This document shows, one piece after another, positions 20,314 through 31,800 of a stretch of 64,000 nt of DNA. Positions within the stretch are counted from its first letter, which is position 1. Every line of letters begins with the position of its first letter. This DNA is from Chondrus crispus (taxonomy: Eukaryota > Rhodophyta > Florideophyceae > Gigartinales > Gigartinaceae). The stretch spans positions 277,200 to 341,199 of the forward strand of contig NW_005179300.1 in assembly GCF_000350225.1 (NCBI RefSeq), read 5' to 3'. Made by a program: the position numbers and the translations under genes. The notes under the pieces were generated by a model, which did no database searches, was not told where the DNA came from, and saw nothing but the letters and a program-made list of their open reading frames with translations.

Positions 20314-21498
20314 TGCTCCTTCTACTTAATCGCAGCCTTAGCACTGCAATGGGAACCGCTGGGACAACTCTGAGAATACGGACCGCTCGTCAAAATCTTG
20401 AAAAGACACTGACTGAGTCAATCGAGACAAAGAGCGTCCCACAATGGCGATCGTGATAAAGTGTTTTCATGCCTCCCCGCTCAAGAGAGCTGATGTAATC
20501 AGGATGCAAGATTCTTCAGAAAGCAAAATGCGTGGCAGTTGCAAAAATCATACACACATGCACCTGCGTACACGTGAGCAGCCATAAACATTTGCCCAAC
20601 TGTCCTCAAGCTGCACACACAATCCCATTCCCTATCGCATTGCCTTTCTCGCTGTGACGTTCTACGCAATAACAACTGTACCACTTGTAAAAGCTCGGTC
20701 AACATCGCTCCGCGGCACATCCACAGAAGCCTCAACAAACCATTCCCGATTCCCGCATCGCCTCCCTCCTTCTTTGGTCTTACTCAGCGCCAGCAAACCA
20801 TGGCCCCCGCGCACCCCTCCTCTCTCTCCCCCTCCTGAAACGCACCATGTCTGGTCTCCCCAATCGCAGCGAGAAACCCCGAAACCCCCCCGTTCCACAC
20901 TCATCCTACTGTTGCTTGGTACAGTACTATCATTCGTGCCAGATGCGAAATGCTACCAGTATACACACGCCCTCAATTCCTCTAGATCAGCGCCGCATGT
21001 ATTTCTCCCGTCTTTCTCGACCCACACGTCGCGCCTGGACGCCATCCGATAGACTCGCAGGAAAAATTGGAAGGGCTGAAAAAGTTGTTGTCTCTATCCC
21101 GCATGTGAACCGGGCGAACTTGGATCGCATTCACTCAGCGCCGTCGCGCAGCTCTTTGTAGGCTTGTCTCGCCTTCCTCTGACGTGCCGACGCGCTCGTC
21201 GCGTGCAGCAATGGTCGTCGACTACAGAAGGGCTTCAAATAAAACTTTCAACTTTACTAGCGTAAATTTGACTATAATGTTTCGCAATTAAACTATCGCT
21301 ACATAATTCTGTAACGGTCATGAGCAATTTACTCCAGCAAAAATTTACTGCCGGCGTAAAGCTTGAGTTAGTGCCTCAGGCAGGCGCAATTTTCTGCGGT
21401 GGAGTAGTCTGGCGAGGACGAGTACGTACGCAGCTTCACCAATTCTCCTGAGGTCTGAACCTCAGGTCCGTCGGCGCACCACTGTTTAGGCCTGCCTG
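20314..21498. other. Spacer between transposase and orphan gene
   Basis: No gene is seen. Two TTTAC...GTAAA palindromes lie at 21253-21266 and 21344-21360. The spacer may belong to the same transposon. Confidence 0.45.
21253..21360. repeat. Pair of TTTAC/GTAAA palindromes
   Basis: TTTACTAGCGTAAA at 21253-21266 and TTTACTGCCGGCGTAAA at 21344-21360 share the same arms with different centres; a third half (TTTACTCCAGC) lies at 21328. They sit 140-250 bp upstream of the 686-codon gene and could be binding sites for its product or for a transposase. Confidence 0.55.
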
Positions 21499-23559
21499 AT
21501 GACTGTGGGCCACCGGTGGGGGAGGCTGGATGAGGAACCGGAGTCACCGGTCCGCAGAAGCAAGCGATTGCGGCGTGGCCTCGCTTCCGAGACCAGAACC
21601 GTGGCTGATTGCGGCCTTCCCTCAGTGGCTCGTAAAAGGAAAAGAGCCAACCGCGGAAGCCACGGAATCTCAAGCCATGAGCCCGAGAGCAGGGAGGAAG
21701 ATGGTAGCGCTCTCGACTTGAGCGCGGCGATCCCGACGTGGCTAGACAGTGAAATCGGGCCTCTGGCCACCAACGTGGCACTACACTCGCATTCTACGGT
21801 CCCCAACCTCAGTCGCGCTACAGATGTCCTTCCCCCGGACCGAAGTTCTTCGCCCCCCGCTGTTGTCGCCGGAGCGTCGACTGGCGACACGGCCGCGGGT
21901 GTCGACGCAGCTGTACTGCAGCGGCAGATCGCATCACTGCTCAACCGTGAGAGAGCGAGGGCTGATGAGCAACACATTTATATGCAGACAATGCAAGAAG
22001 TGAAAAAGCTACAAGGTGATAAGATCAATTCGTTAATGATCGAGGTTGCTCGGCTGAATGCGCAGGTGATGGAGCTCTCGCATGCCAAGGATGCGCTGGA
22101 GGTCCTGGTTGCAGGTTCATCTCGTGGAGGACGCCAGGCTGCCGCCGCTGCCAAGCGCGCAGTCATTGCGACCAAGAAGAAGCGTCAAAAGGACGAGGCA
22201 TTCCTTGACACAATCACCCCGCTTCAACGCGACCTTGTCGTGGTGATGAAATATGCCTCTGATGACATTGCGCGTCGTTGCATGCGCAACTTTACTCCGA
22301 TGGAGCAGTCGCCAAGAATTGCGGACTATCGATGGGTTCCCTCGCCTCTGAAGATCGCTGAAGGCGATGGGATCGGACCGCTGGGAGGCGGCACTCGAGC
22401 GGCGGTACCACCACTCGATGTGGCGAAGCTAGGCATTACAAACGGCGCACTTCTACCGCCGCAATTGTCTCCTACCATTCTGGCTCGCACTGCATACAAG
22501 ATGGCTCTCGAAAGCGGATCGCTTACCAGTGCTCTGAGAGCAGCATCCAAGGAGGATATTTCGGGCGCATGCATCTTCAATGGCATTCAAGGGGCATCTA
22601 AGCTCTCTGCGGAGGTGGCTGACAAGGCGTCGTCATATATGTCCAGCCTCAAGCGAACGGTTTGGACCAGGGTGGCCAAGGTGTGGGACGTCAGTTGTAT
22701 TCCGGTTCAAAACAAGCTGAAGAGTGCCTCAGTCGACTACATCATTCATGCTCTGAACAATGCTGCTGGCGAAGACGTGAAAAATATGGGAATTGCGTTT
22801 GCAGATGATGACAGCGGCGGGATCGACAAAATTATGCGAGCATGTATTGACTGTATTACCTCTGGTAGCCTAGACCACTGGCGTACAGTGGTGCCGCCTG
22901 GGCATTCAGAGAGCGATAATATTGGAGAGAGTGGCGTTGACATCTTTTTCGTTTTTGACACCGCTCGGGATATTTACAAGGAGTGGGCTGGACTACGATT
23001 GGGAAAAGAGCGCCTCAGGGCTGGCGTAGCATCAATTTTGACGCTCGCCCGCCTCGATGCCTGGATCGCGACGCGCTGCGTAATGCAGGTGGCACTGGCG
23101 AGGACAGCGCTGGGCATTGCGACAAAATTATGCGACGATGGTGCAGAGGAGAGCGATATACACTCTGCGTTGCTGAAGGTTCTGAGCAAAGGTGGAGTTT
23201 CGCACGCCATGTTCACTGACGTGCTTTCACATTTGTTACCGAAAGCAACGCTGGGTATTCACGAAACGTTGCGCGAAATAGTTGAGAGGGTTGCTCCAGA
23301 AGAGCTGGAGAAGACTCTGATCTCTGATGCCAGCGGGGAGACTTTTGAGCATGCAAACGATACGAGGGAGATAACCTTTTCGTACGTCTGCCCGTATTCG
23401 ATAAAGGAGGGCAAGGACTGCGACCGCGTCGTTCTCAGACCTTCAGCATTCAAAAAATATGTCTGCGATTGGATCGGAGATGTGTGCGATGGCTTTGTGG
23501 GCGTTAGCGAGCTCACGTCTTCCCAGTTTGATCCGATACGTTTCGACGGCGAGGGGTAG
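21499..23559 (+). CDS. Orphan 686-residue protein beside the DNA transposon
   Basis: An uninterrupted frame with a true ATG. I do not recognise the family. Residues 1-60 are basic, with nuclear-localisation-like clusters (RRSKRLRRG, RKRKRANRG). Residues 80-140 are Ser/Pro/Ala-rich, 140-200 form a clear coiled coil (LLNRERARADEQHIYMQTM onward), followed by a Lys/Arg stretch (KKKRQKDE). The remaining 440 residues look all-helical and globular, ending in a segment with SYVCPYSIKEGKDC. It lies 1.2 kb downstream of a decayed transposase on the same strand and could be the second, DNA-binding protein of the element (CACTA elements often carry one) or an unrelated host gene. Its openness, while the transposase is broken, argues for continued use or recent arrival. 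Confidence 0.65.
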   Translation: MTVGHRWGRLDEEPESPVRRSKRLRRGLASETRTVADCGLPSVARKRKRANRGSHGISSHEPESREEDGSALDLSAAIPTWLDSEIGPLATNVALHSHSTVPNLSRATDVLPPDRSSSPPAVVAGASTGDTAAGVDAAVLQRQIASLLNRERARADEQHIYMQTMQEVKKLQGDKINSLMIEVARLNAQVMELSHAKDALEVLVAGSSRGGRQAAAAAKRAVIATKKKRQKDEAFLDTITPLQRDLVVVMKYASDDIARRCMRNFTPMEQSPRIADYRWVPSPLKIAEGDGIGPLGGGTRAAVPPLDVAKLGITNGALLPPQLSPTILARTAYKMALESGSLTSALRAASKEDISGACIFNGIQGASKLSAEVADKASSYMSSLKRTVWTRVAKVWDVSCIPVQNKLKSASVDYIIHALNNAAGEDVKNMGIAFADDDSGGIDKIMRACIDCITSGSLDHWRTVVPPGHSESDNIGESGVDIFFVFDTARDIYKEWAGLRLGKERLRAGVASILTLARLDAWIATRCVMQVALARTALGIATKLCDDGAEESDIHSALLKVLSKGGVSHAMFTDVLSHLLPKATLGIHETLREIVERVAPEELEKTLISDASGETFEHANDTREITFSYVCPYSIKEGKDCDRVVLRPSAFKKYVCDWIGDVCDGFVGVSELTSSQFDPIRFDGEG

Positions 23560-24470
23560 TACTCAAACCTGGAGGCTTGTAATAGAACGTAAATACTAGT
23601 GCTATACCAAAAAGGTTCGAATAGTACACAACAATGAATTCCCGGCGATCCGTCCGTCTGTGCCTCCCCCGAACAACCAAGCATTTCTTGCGCTAGCATG
23701 TTCAACGTAAATTGCGCCGCGCCCCACATCCCGCACTCTAAGAACGAACAGCAGACGAGGGCAGTGACGGTGTCTTCTCATACCTTAGACGACGTCGAAG
23801 CCGCACAGCATGACCTGGACGACGCAGATGAGCATGGTGCCCAGCTTGCCCACATCGCGAATCGTAAAAAAAATCGCCACCGAAGCTCAAAGTATTGTTG
23901 AAGGTCGCTCTCTGTGCGTGGGAATGCTAGCGGCTACAGGCACGATTGTGCAACAGTGCAGGCGGATGATTTAAAAAAATCCAGCATGTCGTAATTGTTT
24001 GTAACATATATCGAAAAACAGGTTGACGTTTTCGGTTGGCAGGTAGTCGGGGTCGGACACCTCTTTCGTTTCCCACACCCGAGCTCGCCACTGCTCATAT
24101 ATCACCATGCTCGACGCTCCGATGTTCCCTAATGCCGACACGCCTTCCATTGCCACAGCTACTCAGCACACACAAGTGTCAAGGTACTCCCAAGAATGAT
24201 CGATTCGAGCCTTTTCTGGCAGCTCATCGTCGTACAGCCATAGAACTTGACTACGTTGACCAAAGAAGAAGCACGATGAAAACGTTCAGTTCCGTGAACG
24301 AATGAAATACTACGTTAAGATGATCAAACGTGGCACGAGCTACAGAGAAGATCTTCTTATCAAACTTCACAGCAGTCGGAAGAAAATGGTCAAGCCAACT
24401 TCAGGAGGTTCTTGAGTTCAATTTCATTGGGGAAGTCGACGGGAGGTTTTCCAACACTGCGGTTAAGCAG
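23560..24470. other. Intergenic, no gene seen
   Basis: The 0.9 kb between the orphan gene and the Sel1-repeat relic has only short frames. No repeats or RNA genes are recognised. Confidence 0.5.
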
Positions 24471-25540
24471 AGAGATAAGTACGCATCAAAAAGTAGATGG
24501 AGAGAGGGATCGAACTGAGGACCTACGTGCGATTGGGGATCACGGTCCTATCGCCGCGATGGTGAGCCTCGGCACACCACTGGAGAAGGGGGCAGACGGG
24601 GTCGACATGAATGCAGTCCGTGCTGCATAGTTGTACGAAAACGCGATCGACAAGAATGACGTCAGCGCGATGGTCGCTCTCGGCTTGCTGTTGTAAAAGA
24701 GCGCAGAGGGGGTCGATAGGAACGCGGCTTGCGCCGTGTAGTTGTACGAACGTGCGATCGAAGTAGACCTGTGTGTCGACGCGATATACAAGCTTGGCAA
24801 CGTAATGAGGGATGGGAACGACGGAGTTGGGAAGGATGGAGCGCGGGCTGTCAAACTATAGAGGAGGGCGATTGAGGAACAAGATCATGTCCATTCTATA
24901 TTCAATTTCGGCACGCTGCTGGTATATGATGTGGAGGGATTCGAGAGAAACACGGCATAGACAAGTTCGAGCGTGCGATCGAGAAGGGTAATGATGTCGC
25001 TTCGATGGTCAATCTCGGTCTCTTCCTTCACAAGGGCACTGAGGGAGTCGAGACGAACGCGGTTAACGCTGTACGAATGGGAGATGGTGCATCTCGGCCT
25101 CCTACTGCAGGACGGCGCGGGGGGTCGTGAAGAACGGGGTTCGCGCCTCAGAGCTGTACGAGCTTGCGATTGACAGGAGGGACGATGTGCATGCATGGGA
25201 CAATCTTGGTCTGCTGCTACACCACGGCACGGAAGGAGTGGAAATGGACGAGGTCCGCGCTCTGGAGCTGTACGAGCGTGCGCAGCGGTAACACTAAGTT
25301 GAATCTGGCTCTCCTCCTGACGGATGGAGGAGATGGGGTTGCAGAACGCTGCGCGGGCTGCGAAGCTGCTTGAGGATGCGATTGAGGAAGACGGTATGAT
25401 GCATCTTGGCACGCTGATGCAGCACGGGGCGGACGGGGTGGGCCGTAACATAGAGCAGGCGGCATGGCTGTATACCATGGCGATTGAAAAAGACGGAACA
25501 ACAGAGTGGCTCTGCGTTGTTGCGGGCGCTGGTGGCTCAG
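24471..25540 (+). pseudogene. Sel1-like repeat gene relic
   Basis: Several 36-38-residue Sel1-like repeats are readable: MVSLGTPLEKGADGVDMNAV, then LYENAIDKNDVSAMVALGLL, KSAEGVDRNAACAV, LYERAIE, AIYKLGNVMRDGNDGVGKDG and RRAIEEQDHVHSIFNFGTLL. After a frame change the repeats resume in pieces to LLEDAIEEDGMMHLGTLMQH near 25420. These TPR-like helical repeats normally scaffold protein complexes. At least five in-frame stops (TAG at 24628-24630 and the equivalent place one repeat later, one TAA, others) and one or more frame changes show the gene is dead. It ends in frame with the CBS-like segment that follows. Confidence 0.8.
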
Positions 25541-25800
25541 GCGGTATGGAGAATTACGAGTCTCAGATTATTCACGACGTGCTCGACTTGGACGAGACCG
25601 ATGTCCGAAATCTCATGCGTCCCAGAGTTGACGCCGTTGCTTTTACGGTTACCAGCACTTTGACTGAGCTGCTGGAATAAGATTTTGAGTCTCACTACTG
25701 ACGGATGCCTGTTTTCGAGGATAAGATTGATAATATTGTGGGGGTGGCAATGTTAAAATTTCTGTTACGCAACTGGCGAGGTGGGCTACGCGATGCGGTG
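25541..25800 (+). pseudogene. CBS-domain (CorC/TlyC-like) fragment
   Basis: In the same frame as the last Sel1 repeats, the sequence reads IIHDVLDLDETDVRNLMRPRV, continues with DAVAFTVTSTLTELLE, then a TAA stop, then DFESHY, a second stop, and RMPVFEDKIDNIVGVAML. This is the first CBS repeat of the hemolysin-III-unrelated CorC/TlyC/DUF21 family, normally written as (D)ttVrevMtPRtDmvalda..tl.ell......sRiPVyed.iDnIvGv. Two in-frame stops make it a relic. In intact proteins it follows a DUF21 membrane domain; here it follows Sel1 repeats instead, either a fusion gene or a chance joining of fragments. Confidence 0.75.
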
Positions 25801-27305
25801 GGGAAGCATGTTTCTTTTCAATCGGATGTTGAAGGGGAAGCATTTCGGGGTGAATTATCGGTAGAGCTATCGGACGTTCGTGGGAAAGTTGCTCAGGTGC
25901 AACCTGCACCAATTTTACGACGGGAACAGGGCAGAGTGACACTGAGAGGATGCGGGGGATTTATCGGCGGTACGACGAGGTGATCAACCTGTATGACGCT
26001 GGGGAGCTAATGCGCTGGATCGGGAGGTACTTGCGGAGGGAGAACGTGTCGGCGAAGAGCAGGGACGGGATGGAGGGCGAGCTGGACGAGAGGCAGCTGT
26101 ACGAAGGGCTCATGGAGCGCGGGAGGGTCGGCGGAGACAAGAGGTCGACGGCGTTGCGCGCCACCAACCGGGCGTGCGTCTCGATGACGACGTGAGGGAT
26201 GAGCGCGCGATCTGGCGGTGCAGATCGGCTGTCCTATCAGCTCCCCTGCACTTTGTGCACGAGCCAGCCTCTTCTCCGCGATCAACTTTGCCGGCGCGAC
26301 GGCAGCGGCGCGCGTGTGGGGCAGGCGCACCGCGGGCGTGTGGCACGTCTGCGCGGACGACGGAGTCTTGGGCGCAGCTGTCGCTGTGCGGGTGGAGACG
26401 CTTCTGCAGCGCGAGCTGACGTCCGGAAGTGGTGGAAAGCGGAACAGGAGGTTACGAAGAGGGAGGAGGCTGGGCTGCAGGAGTTGCAGCGCCCCCTGTT
26501 GGCAGAGGAGCGTCGGATATTAAATGCTGGGGCGGGCAATGCCTCGACTGCAGCCACGTGTAAAATTGCGCAGGGGAGGAATTTTATTGAATTGCAAGGG
26601 TGGGCGGTGGGCCGATACAGAAAATTTCATTTATTTCTCTAACATTATACTCTGTCTTTATTTTCACTAATCAAGGGGGGGCCGATGCACAGGGGGGCCG
26701 ATACTGTAGCACGTAATCGTCGGATATAAATTGGTTGGAAATTTACTTCTGGCACCGCCAGAAAGGTCGGTAGTCGTGCGCACGCAAAGGCGGGGCGATG
26801 GAGAAGGGGTTTCAGCAGGGGTGGTGTGCTTCGGTACCACTCCCCTGCTACCCTTTTCTTTTGGTCGCGAGTTCAATTCTGCATGAATACTGATAATAAA
26901 TAAATAATTTGTTGAATTTTAAATAATGTTTAGATTAATACATAATTTGTAGATTTACACAATTTTAATTTTTTGGCAGTGTCCCGCTGCCCAATCTCAT
27001 GAAGATTCGAACGTTGAGACGTTCTTCGGGCAGTACACGGATCAAGAAAACGGACTTAGCAGTGAGCGGAGCAGCTCAAGACCCAACGATCGATTTTACA
27101 AGTCTGCGGACAATGCGGCTGCGAAAGGTGCGTCAACCAAGTCTTCTCGAAACGGTGCGCAAGCTGAGACTTCCTTCGTACTGTAGACTACCCCCTTTTC
27201 ACGACAAAACGGAAATTCTGGGTTGGTTCATCCCGCACGAACTCCAAACACTCTCAAAACGCGCCTGGGTTTAAACAAAATTACCATTCACTAGTGTAGT
27301 CCTCA
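25801..27305. other. No recognised gene; degraded accessory DNA
   Basis: Several short frames on both strands (for example 25950-26195 and 26199-26642) are GC-rich overlaps with no recognisable family. The region may be the decayed rest of the Sel1/CBS gene. The end (26880-26980) is AT-rich. A short duplicated GGGGGGCCGAT motif lies near 26680-26705. Confidence 0.45.
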
Positions 27306-27336
27306 GAAATTACTCAACATCATGTTGAGTAATTTC
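27306..27336. repeat. Perfect 15-bp-arm hairpin
   Basis: GAAATTACTCAACAT and its exact reverse complement flank a single base. It lies just outside the retroelement nest. Confidence 0.7.
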
Positions 27337-27530
27337 ATGTCATGATGACTCTTCGACGGGACTTCTAAAGAACTGTCAACGGGGGACCGACGAGTACTCC
27401 ATGTACGGCAAGGGTGCTGGGATAGCGGTTGTAGATACTGACTGCACTGAGGGTTGCGGCGCAGCATCAGATCAGATATCGATAAAACGGATTGTATCGC
27501 ACTTTCGGGCCAAAACTAAAACTTGGATTG

Positions 27531-27760
27531 AATCCGCCATGCGTAGCCCATGAACACCCATGCACACCAATGCCTGCATGAGCTCGCATTGAACATATCT
27601 GAATTGGTTTGGCCACCATTGCCCCATGCAGACATAGACTGGTGCATGGACGGTTCCATGGAACATGTTTGGTATTGCATAGGACCAGGCCTAAGCAAAT
27701 CCCCATGCAAAAGTTATGATAACCGCTCCAATTGTGAGCATGGGCTTGCATGGTCTCTGC
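27531..27760. repeat. Scattered relatives of the 15-kb minisatellite
   Basis: CCCATGCA, GCATGGGCTTGCAT and ACACCAATGC motifs recur here in both orientations, close in composition to the tandem array at 14885-15240. Confidence 0.45.
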
Positions 27761-27791
27761 ATAGGAAATTTTAGAAAATCAGAAATACAGA

Positions 27792-28839
27792 CGTAGTGCA
27801 ATACGCACCTGAAAAGGGGGGTGAAAAGAAAGGAAAATATTTGGATATGAAAAGTAGTCCGGGTTGGGGGCACACGTGTGAATAATTGCACCGTTTTAAT
27901 TTTTAATTATTTTCTTTTATTTAGTTAATTAGTTGGCATTAATTTTGCTGACACTTGATTAGATCTAGGATCTAGCGCCGCGAGCTACTGTGCTGGATCC
28001 GGCGGGGCGATATATACCTTAGCCCTCTGACGACCAAGTCAGTAAAGGTAACCCGAGTTGCCAGAGTTGAATATCGCCTTGGTCGAAGTCCGTCTTTCCC
28101 CAAGACGCTCCCTTTTACCACAGATTACGGTATACTTTGCGCTCGGGGGTTCCCTTTTCTTTTTCCTTTATTTCCCTATCCTTTTCTACCTCTATCTCTA
28201 TTTTTCCCTTAATTGTGTTGGTTCCACTGGAGTTGGTTGCCACCGATCCGGTGTAGGTGTTTTAGCCATCGGGCAACACGTTGTGTAGCGCTGCTACTGT
28301 TTCAAGTTCCGTCGCAAGGCTGTTGTAACGACACCTCCGTCGAAGGTCTTGCTGTATAAGACAGAGTTGGTACCGCCTACCGCGATTGCGATCGCGCTGG
28401 TGAGGGTGTTTTTAGCCATCGGGCAACACGTCGGTAGTAGCGCTGCTACACGGTTACGATCCCGTCGGGTAGTGCTGAACAAGCCCCCGTCGAAGACCTT
28501 GAATTACACACAAGGTGCTGAAGACGCTCGTCGAGCATTGGACTTACAACCCAGCGAACCGCGGTTACATCCTCGTAGACAAGCCCAACCCGCACTCGTC
28601 GAGCACTCAAGTCTTCACAAGTCTCTACCACCATTATCCTCCCGGGCCGGGCATCTTTCCTTAACCCCCCCGCCCGTCGGAGTTGAGCTACCGTAGGCCG
28701 CAAGCTCGCACAAGGAGAAAGGGAGTCTCGAACGCTCCGTAGCGCGTGCCATCGGCAGTGGTTGTTGCTGTTGTTGTTTTTCTTCTTCTTGTTTGACCGT
28801 CGGACTGTGTTCGCGGCCTGCCAGGCACATTGCACTACA
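27792..28839 (+). repeat. LTR copy 1
   Basis: About 1.05 kb. The LTR family is bounded by the 11-bp inverted repeat TGTAGTGCAAT...ATTGCACTACA (this copy begins CG). It is about 98 percent identical by eye to the copy at 41425-42465, so insertion looks fairly recent. An internal duplication (TTTAGCCATCGGGCAACACG near 28261 and 28409) is present in all three copies. Confidence 0.88.
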
Positions 28840-28843
28840 AAAG

Positions 28844-28861
28844 TGGTCTCCCGACCTAGAA
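28844..28861 (+). other. Primer-binding-like site
   Basis: TGGTCTCCCGACCTAGAA follows the 5' LTR after four bases and begins with TGG, as expected for pairing with a tRNA 3' end. The same 18 bases occur in reverse at 53299-53316, marking another 5' end of this superfamily. Confidence 0.65.
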
Positions 28862-31800
28862 TTGTCTACAGCAAACCCGACCTAGAATTGTGGCGACGAC
28901 AGGTTTGATCTGGAGTTGTACTACGAAAGTGGTCTGGGTAAGGGAGTCTCATTTTTATTTTTTGTTTGTACTTTTTTTGTGTAGGTTCGCTCGTACGAGC
29001 GATGTCGACAAGCGCCCCCGGGGACGTCGGTCCCGGGGCGAGTAGGAGCGGATCGGCAAGGGCGTCGAGGATCCCGCGAGGTCCTCGCACCCGAAGCCAG
29101 GCCAATACGGCCACAGATCCCGAAGGTCAAGAAATCCCGACGGGGATTGAAGCCGACAAGGATAACCTATCCTACAGGTTCGAGAAGATGGGCGAGGAAA
29201 TTCGCCGAGAGATGACGAAAAATCTCGAGGCTGATTTAGCCCTCGTCCGGAAGCAACTGGAGTTGCAAGCATCCGAGTTCCACACCGTTTTAGGAGAGCT
29301 GTCGGCTCGAGTGGATGTCGTCGAGAAGGAGCGAGGTGAGGCGACCGACGGTCTGGAGCCGGAGGTCCTAGCTTCCTTGAAAATTTCAGTCAAGGACGCA
29401 AGGCGCGACGCGAATCAAGCTTTGGAGTCCTTAGGTAAATTTAGAAGCAGTATCGACGACAGGTTTGACCGCGCCGCTCATCGCCTCAAGGACCTTGAAC
29501 AGGTCGCTGGGCAAGAGCCGCTCCCCACTGGTCGAGAAGGCGACCGTCGATCGAAGAAGGACAAGGCCGCTGTACAGCGGAGTTCCAAGTCGAAGACTTC
29601 GAAGAAGAATCTGCAACGCAGGAGCAAGAGTCACTGTAGTGACGAGCCGGAGGACCAAGACTCAATGGCCGAGTCGAAGGGCCTTTCCGAAAATGGTGAC
29701 GACGGTTCGTCGAACCATACCAGCGATTCCGAACATCGTTCAGAGGAAGGAAAAGGAATTTCGCAGGGCAAGAAAATTACCTCCAGACGGGGCGGGATCA
29801 CTTCGTCCGCCTCGCGGAGAGACAAGGACGCTGAGCCAGAGGACGTCGCAACGTGACGCGGGTCGCGTTGGGAGGAGTTGGAGGAGCTGAATCCGACCAA
29901 CTACCTCTTCAAGAAATTACTTTCGTACCGAACGTACCGCTTGCGGAACCCGCAGACATATTTGTCAAGTTCCCGGCGGACCGCCGTGCGAAAAATCAGG
30001 AGAGATATTCCGCCTAAGGTGAAGAAGGACAACACGTTCACAGGTGAGGACGGGGTCCTTGTGTTGGATTTTTTGGCAAAATTAGTTCAAGAGTTTGATA
30101 CTCAAGAAATGAACGAGGGGCAAGCGATCCGCTTGTTGCCCGAATTTCTAAGTGGCATCGCCTTGAGACAGTACACTTCGGTGTCTCAGACGGCCGGGTC
30201 CCACCACGGAAAGGTATCCGTTTGGCCGGAGGCCGTACAGTGGTTGTTGAGGAGTTTCGCAACCGACGAGGCGATCCGTCAAGCCGTACTTGCATTGCGA
30301 GAGGTTCAGCAAAGACCGTCTGAAGACGAGATGGAATTTTATATCCGTCTGACGGACGCGAGCAATCGATGTGGAAACGTATATTCGATGGAAGAACAAA
30401 TGACGATGTTTATTGAAGGACTCGATTCGAGTATCAAGCCGATGGTATCTCAATACCGACAAGACGATCGGGATGTTTCGTTTTTGAGACTAGTTAATTA
30501 CACGAAGGCGCATGGCTCGGCGAGCCGCGCTAAGGACAAGAAGACCAAGAAGGTCACGATTAAGACGCCGTCGACAATTAGGGCGGGTAAGAAGCCGAGG
30601 GCTTCTTATCCCGGTCGCAAAAGTCATGCCGCCGTCCATTTAGCCAAGTCCATTTCAGCGTCAGATGAGCGCGGTGCGCTCGGAAGTGGCGAAAATCACT
30701 ACGAAGGAGCGTTGGTAGCCGAAGGCGAGTTCATTGAGCCATCGGAGGGCTACGGACACGAGGACTACAGGGCAAGCCGGTCGTCAACTTTACCGACGCC
30801 CACATACATGACGGAGGCGATTTCAGAGCCCACGGATCCCGTGATGATGTTTCGGGGACGCGGCCACACGCCGGCGCGGCGCATTCCGATGGAAGACAAG
30901 GGTACGACGTTTCGAAGGCCAGGCTGGATGGGAAGGCCGCAACGTCAAGGAAGGCCGCCGGCCCGTGGAGGACCTAGGACGCCGTATCCCGTCGAGACGC
31001 ACGGTCTGGTATGCTATCATTGCTATGAAAAGGGGCACGCCGCGCCAACGTGCATTCTTTCCCTCCGGGAAATGCACCGAGTTTTGGAAAATTATGAGGC
31101 GTTGTCTCCGATGGAGAGGTTAGGGATACCATCGACGAGTTACCTGAAGGTCAAGAATTGGTTCGATTCGCAGACGGCGAGCACGCCGAGTGCTTCAACG
31201 CCGAGGTCGAACCAACCCTTCAGAGGGCCCATCGCGGGGCCCGCGCCGTCGGATGTGAGAAGGATCCCGCAGCGGCAGGAAAACTAGAGAGGGGAATCTC
31301 GCATGAGTCGCGAGAGGCACAGGGACGACGTACTGTGCTCGGGACTCAGCCCCGTTCCCCGTCTCTAAAGGAAAAATCAGGCCTCGAGGAGGAGGTTGTT
31401 GGATTGGTGGATAAGCCCAAAGGGCCAGCTCAAGTCAAGAAAATTTTGAGCCGAGCCCGAGATCATCCGCTGGAAGAAGTTCGAAGACTCTGGTACAGGG
31501 TTAAGCGAAGGGAGTGTCCCGAGAAGATTTTGGTTCTTGCGCGAAAAAACTACAAAGTTTATGCGGACATTGGACCAACAGTCGGATTGATGAGCCGGGT
31601 GTTGTCTGTATTAGACACCGGCGCGGGACCAAACCTTGTGCGAAAATCGGAACTCCCGGCTGGAATGGAATCTCTAGTGTCCTACGGACCGACCCAAGAC
31701 ATTGGCGACGCGAACAACAGGCCACTCCAGACTCTCGGAACCATCAAGATGCCCGTGAGACTTGGACGATTTGTGGCTGCTGCCGATTTTATTGTGTGCG

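Noticed and set aside
20654-21052. Small gene upstream of the orphan protein
   Set aside because: Pro/Ser/Thr-rich translation of a C-rich stretch with equal frames on the opposite strand.
26007-26642. Overlapping GC-rich frames near 26 kb
   Set aside because: Several frames are open at once on both strands because of composition; none shows a domain.
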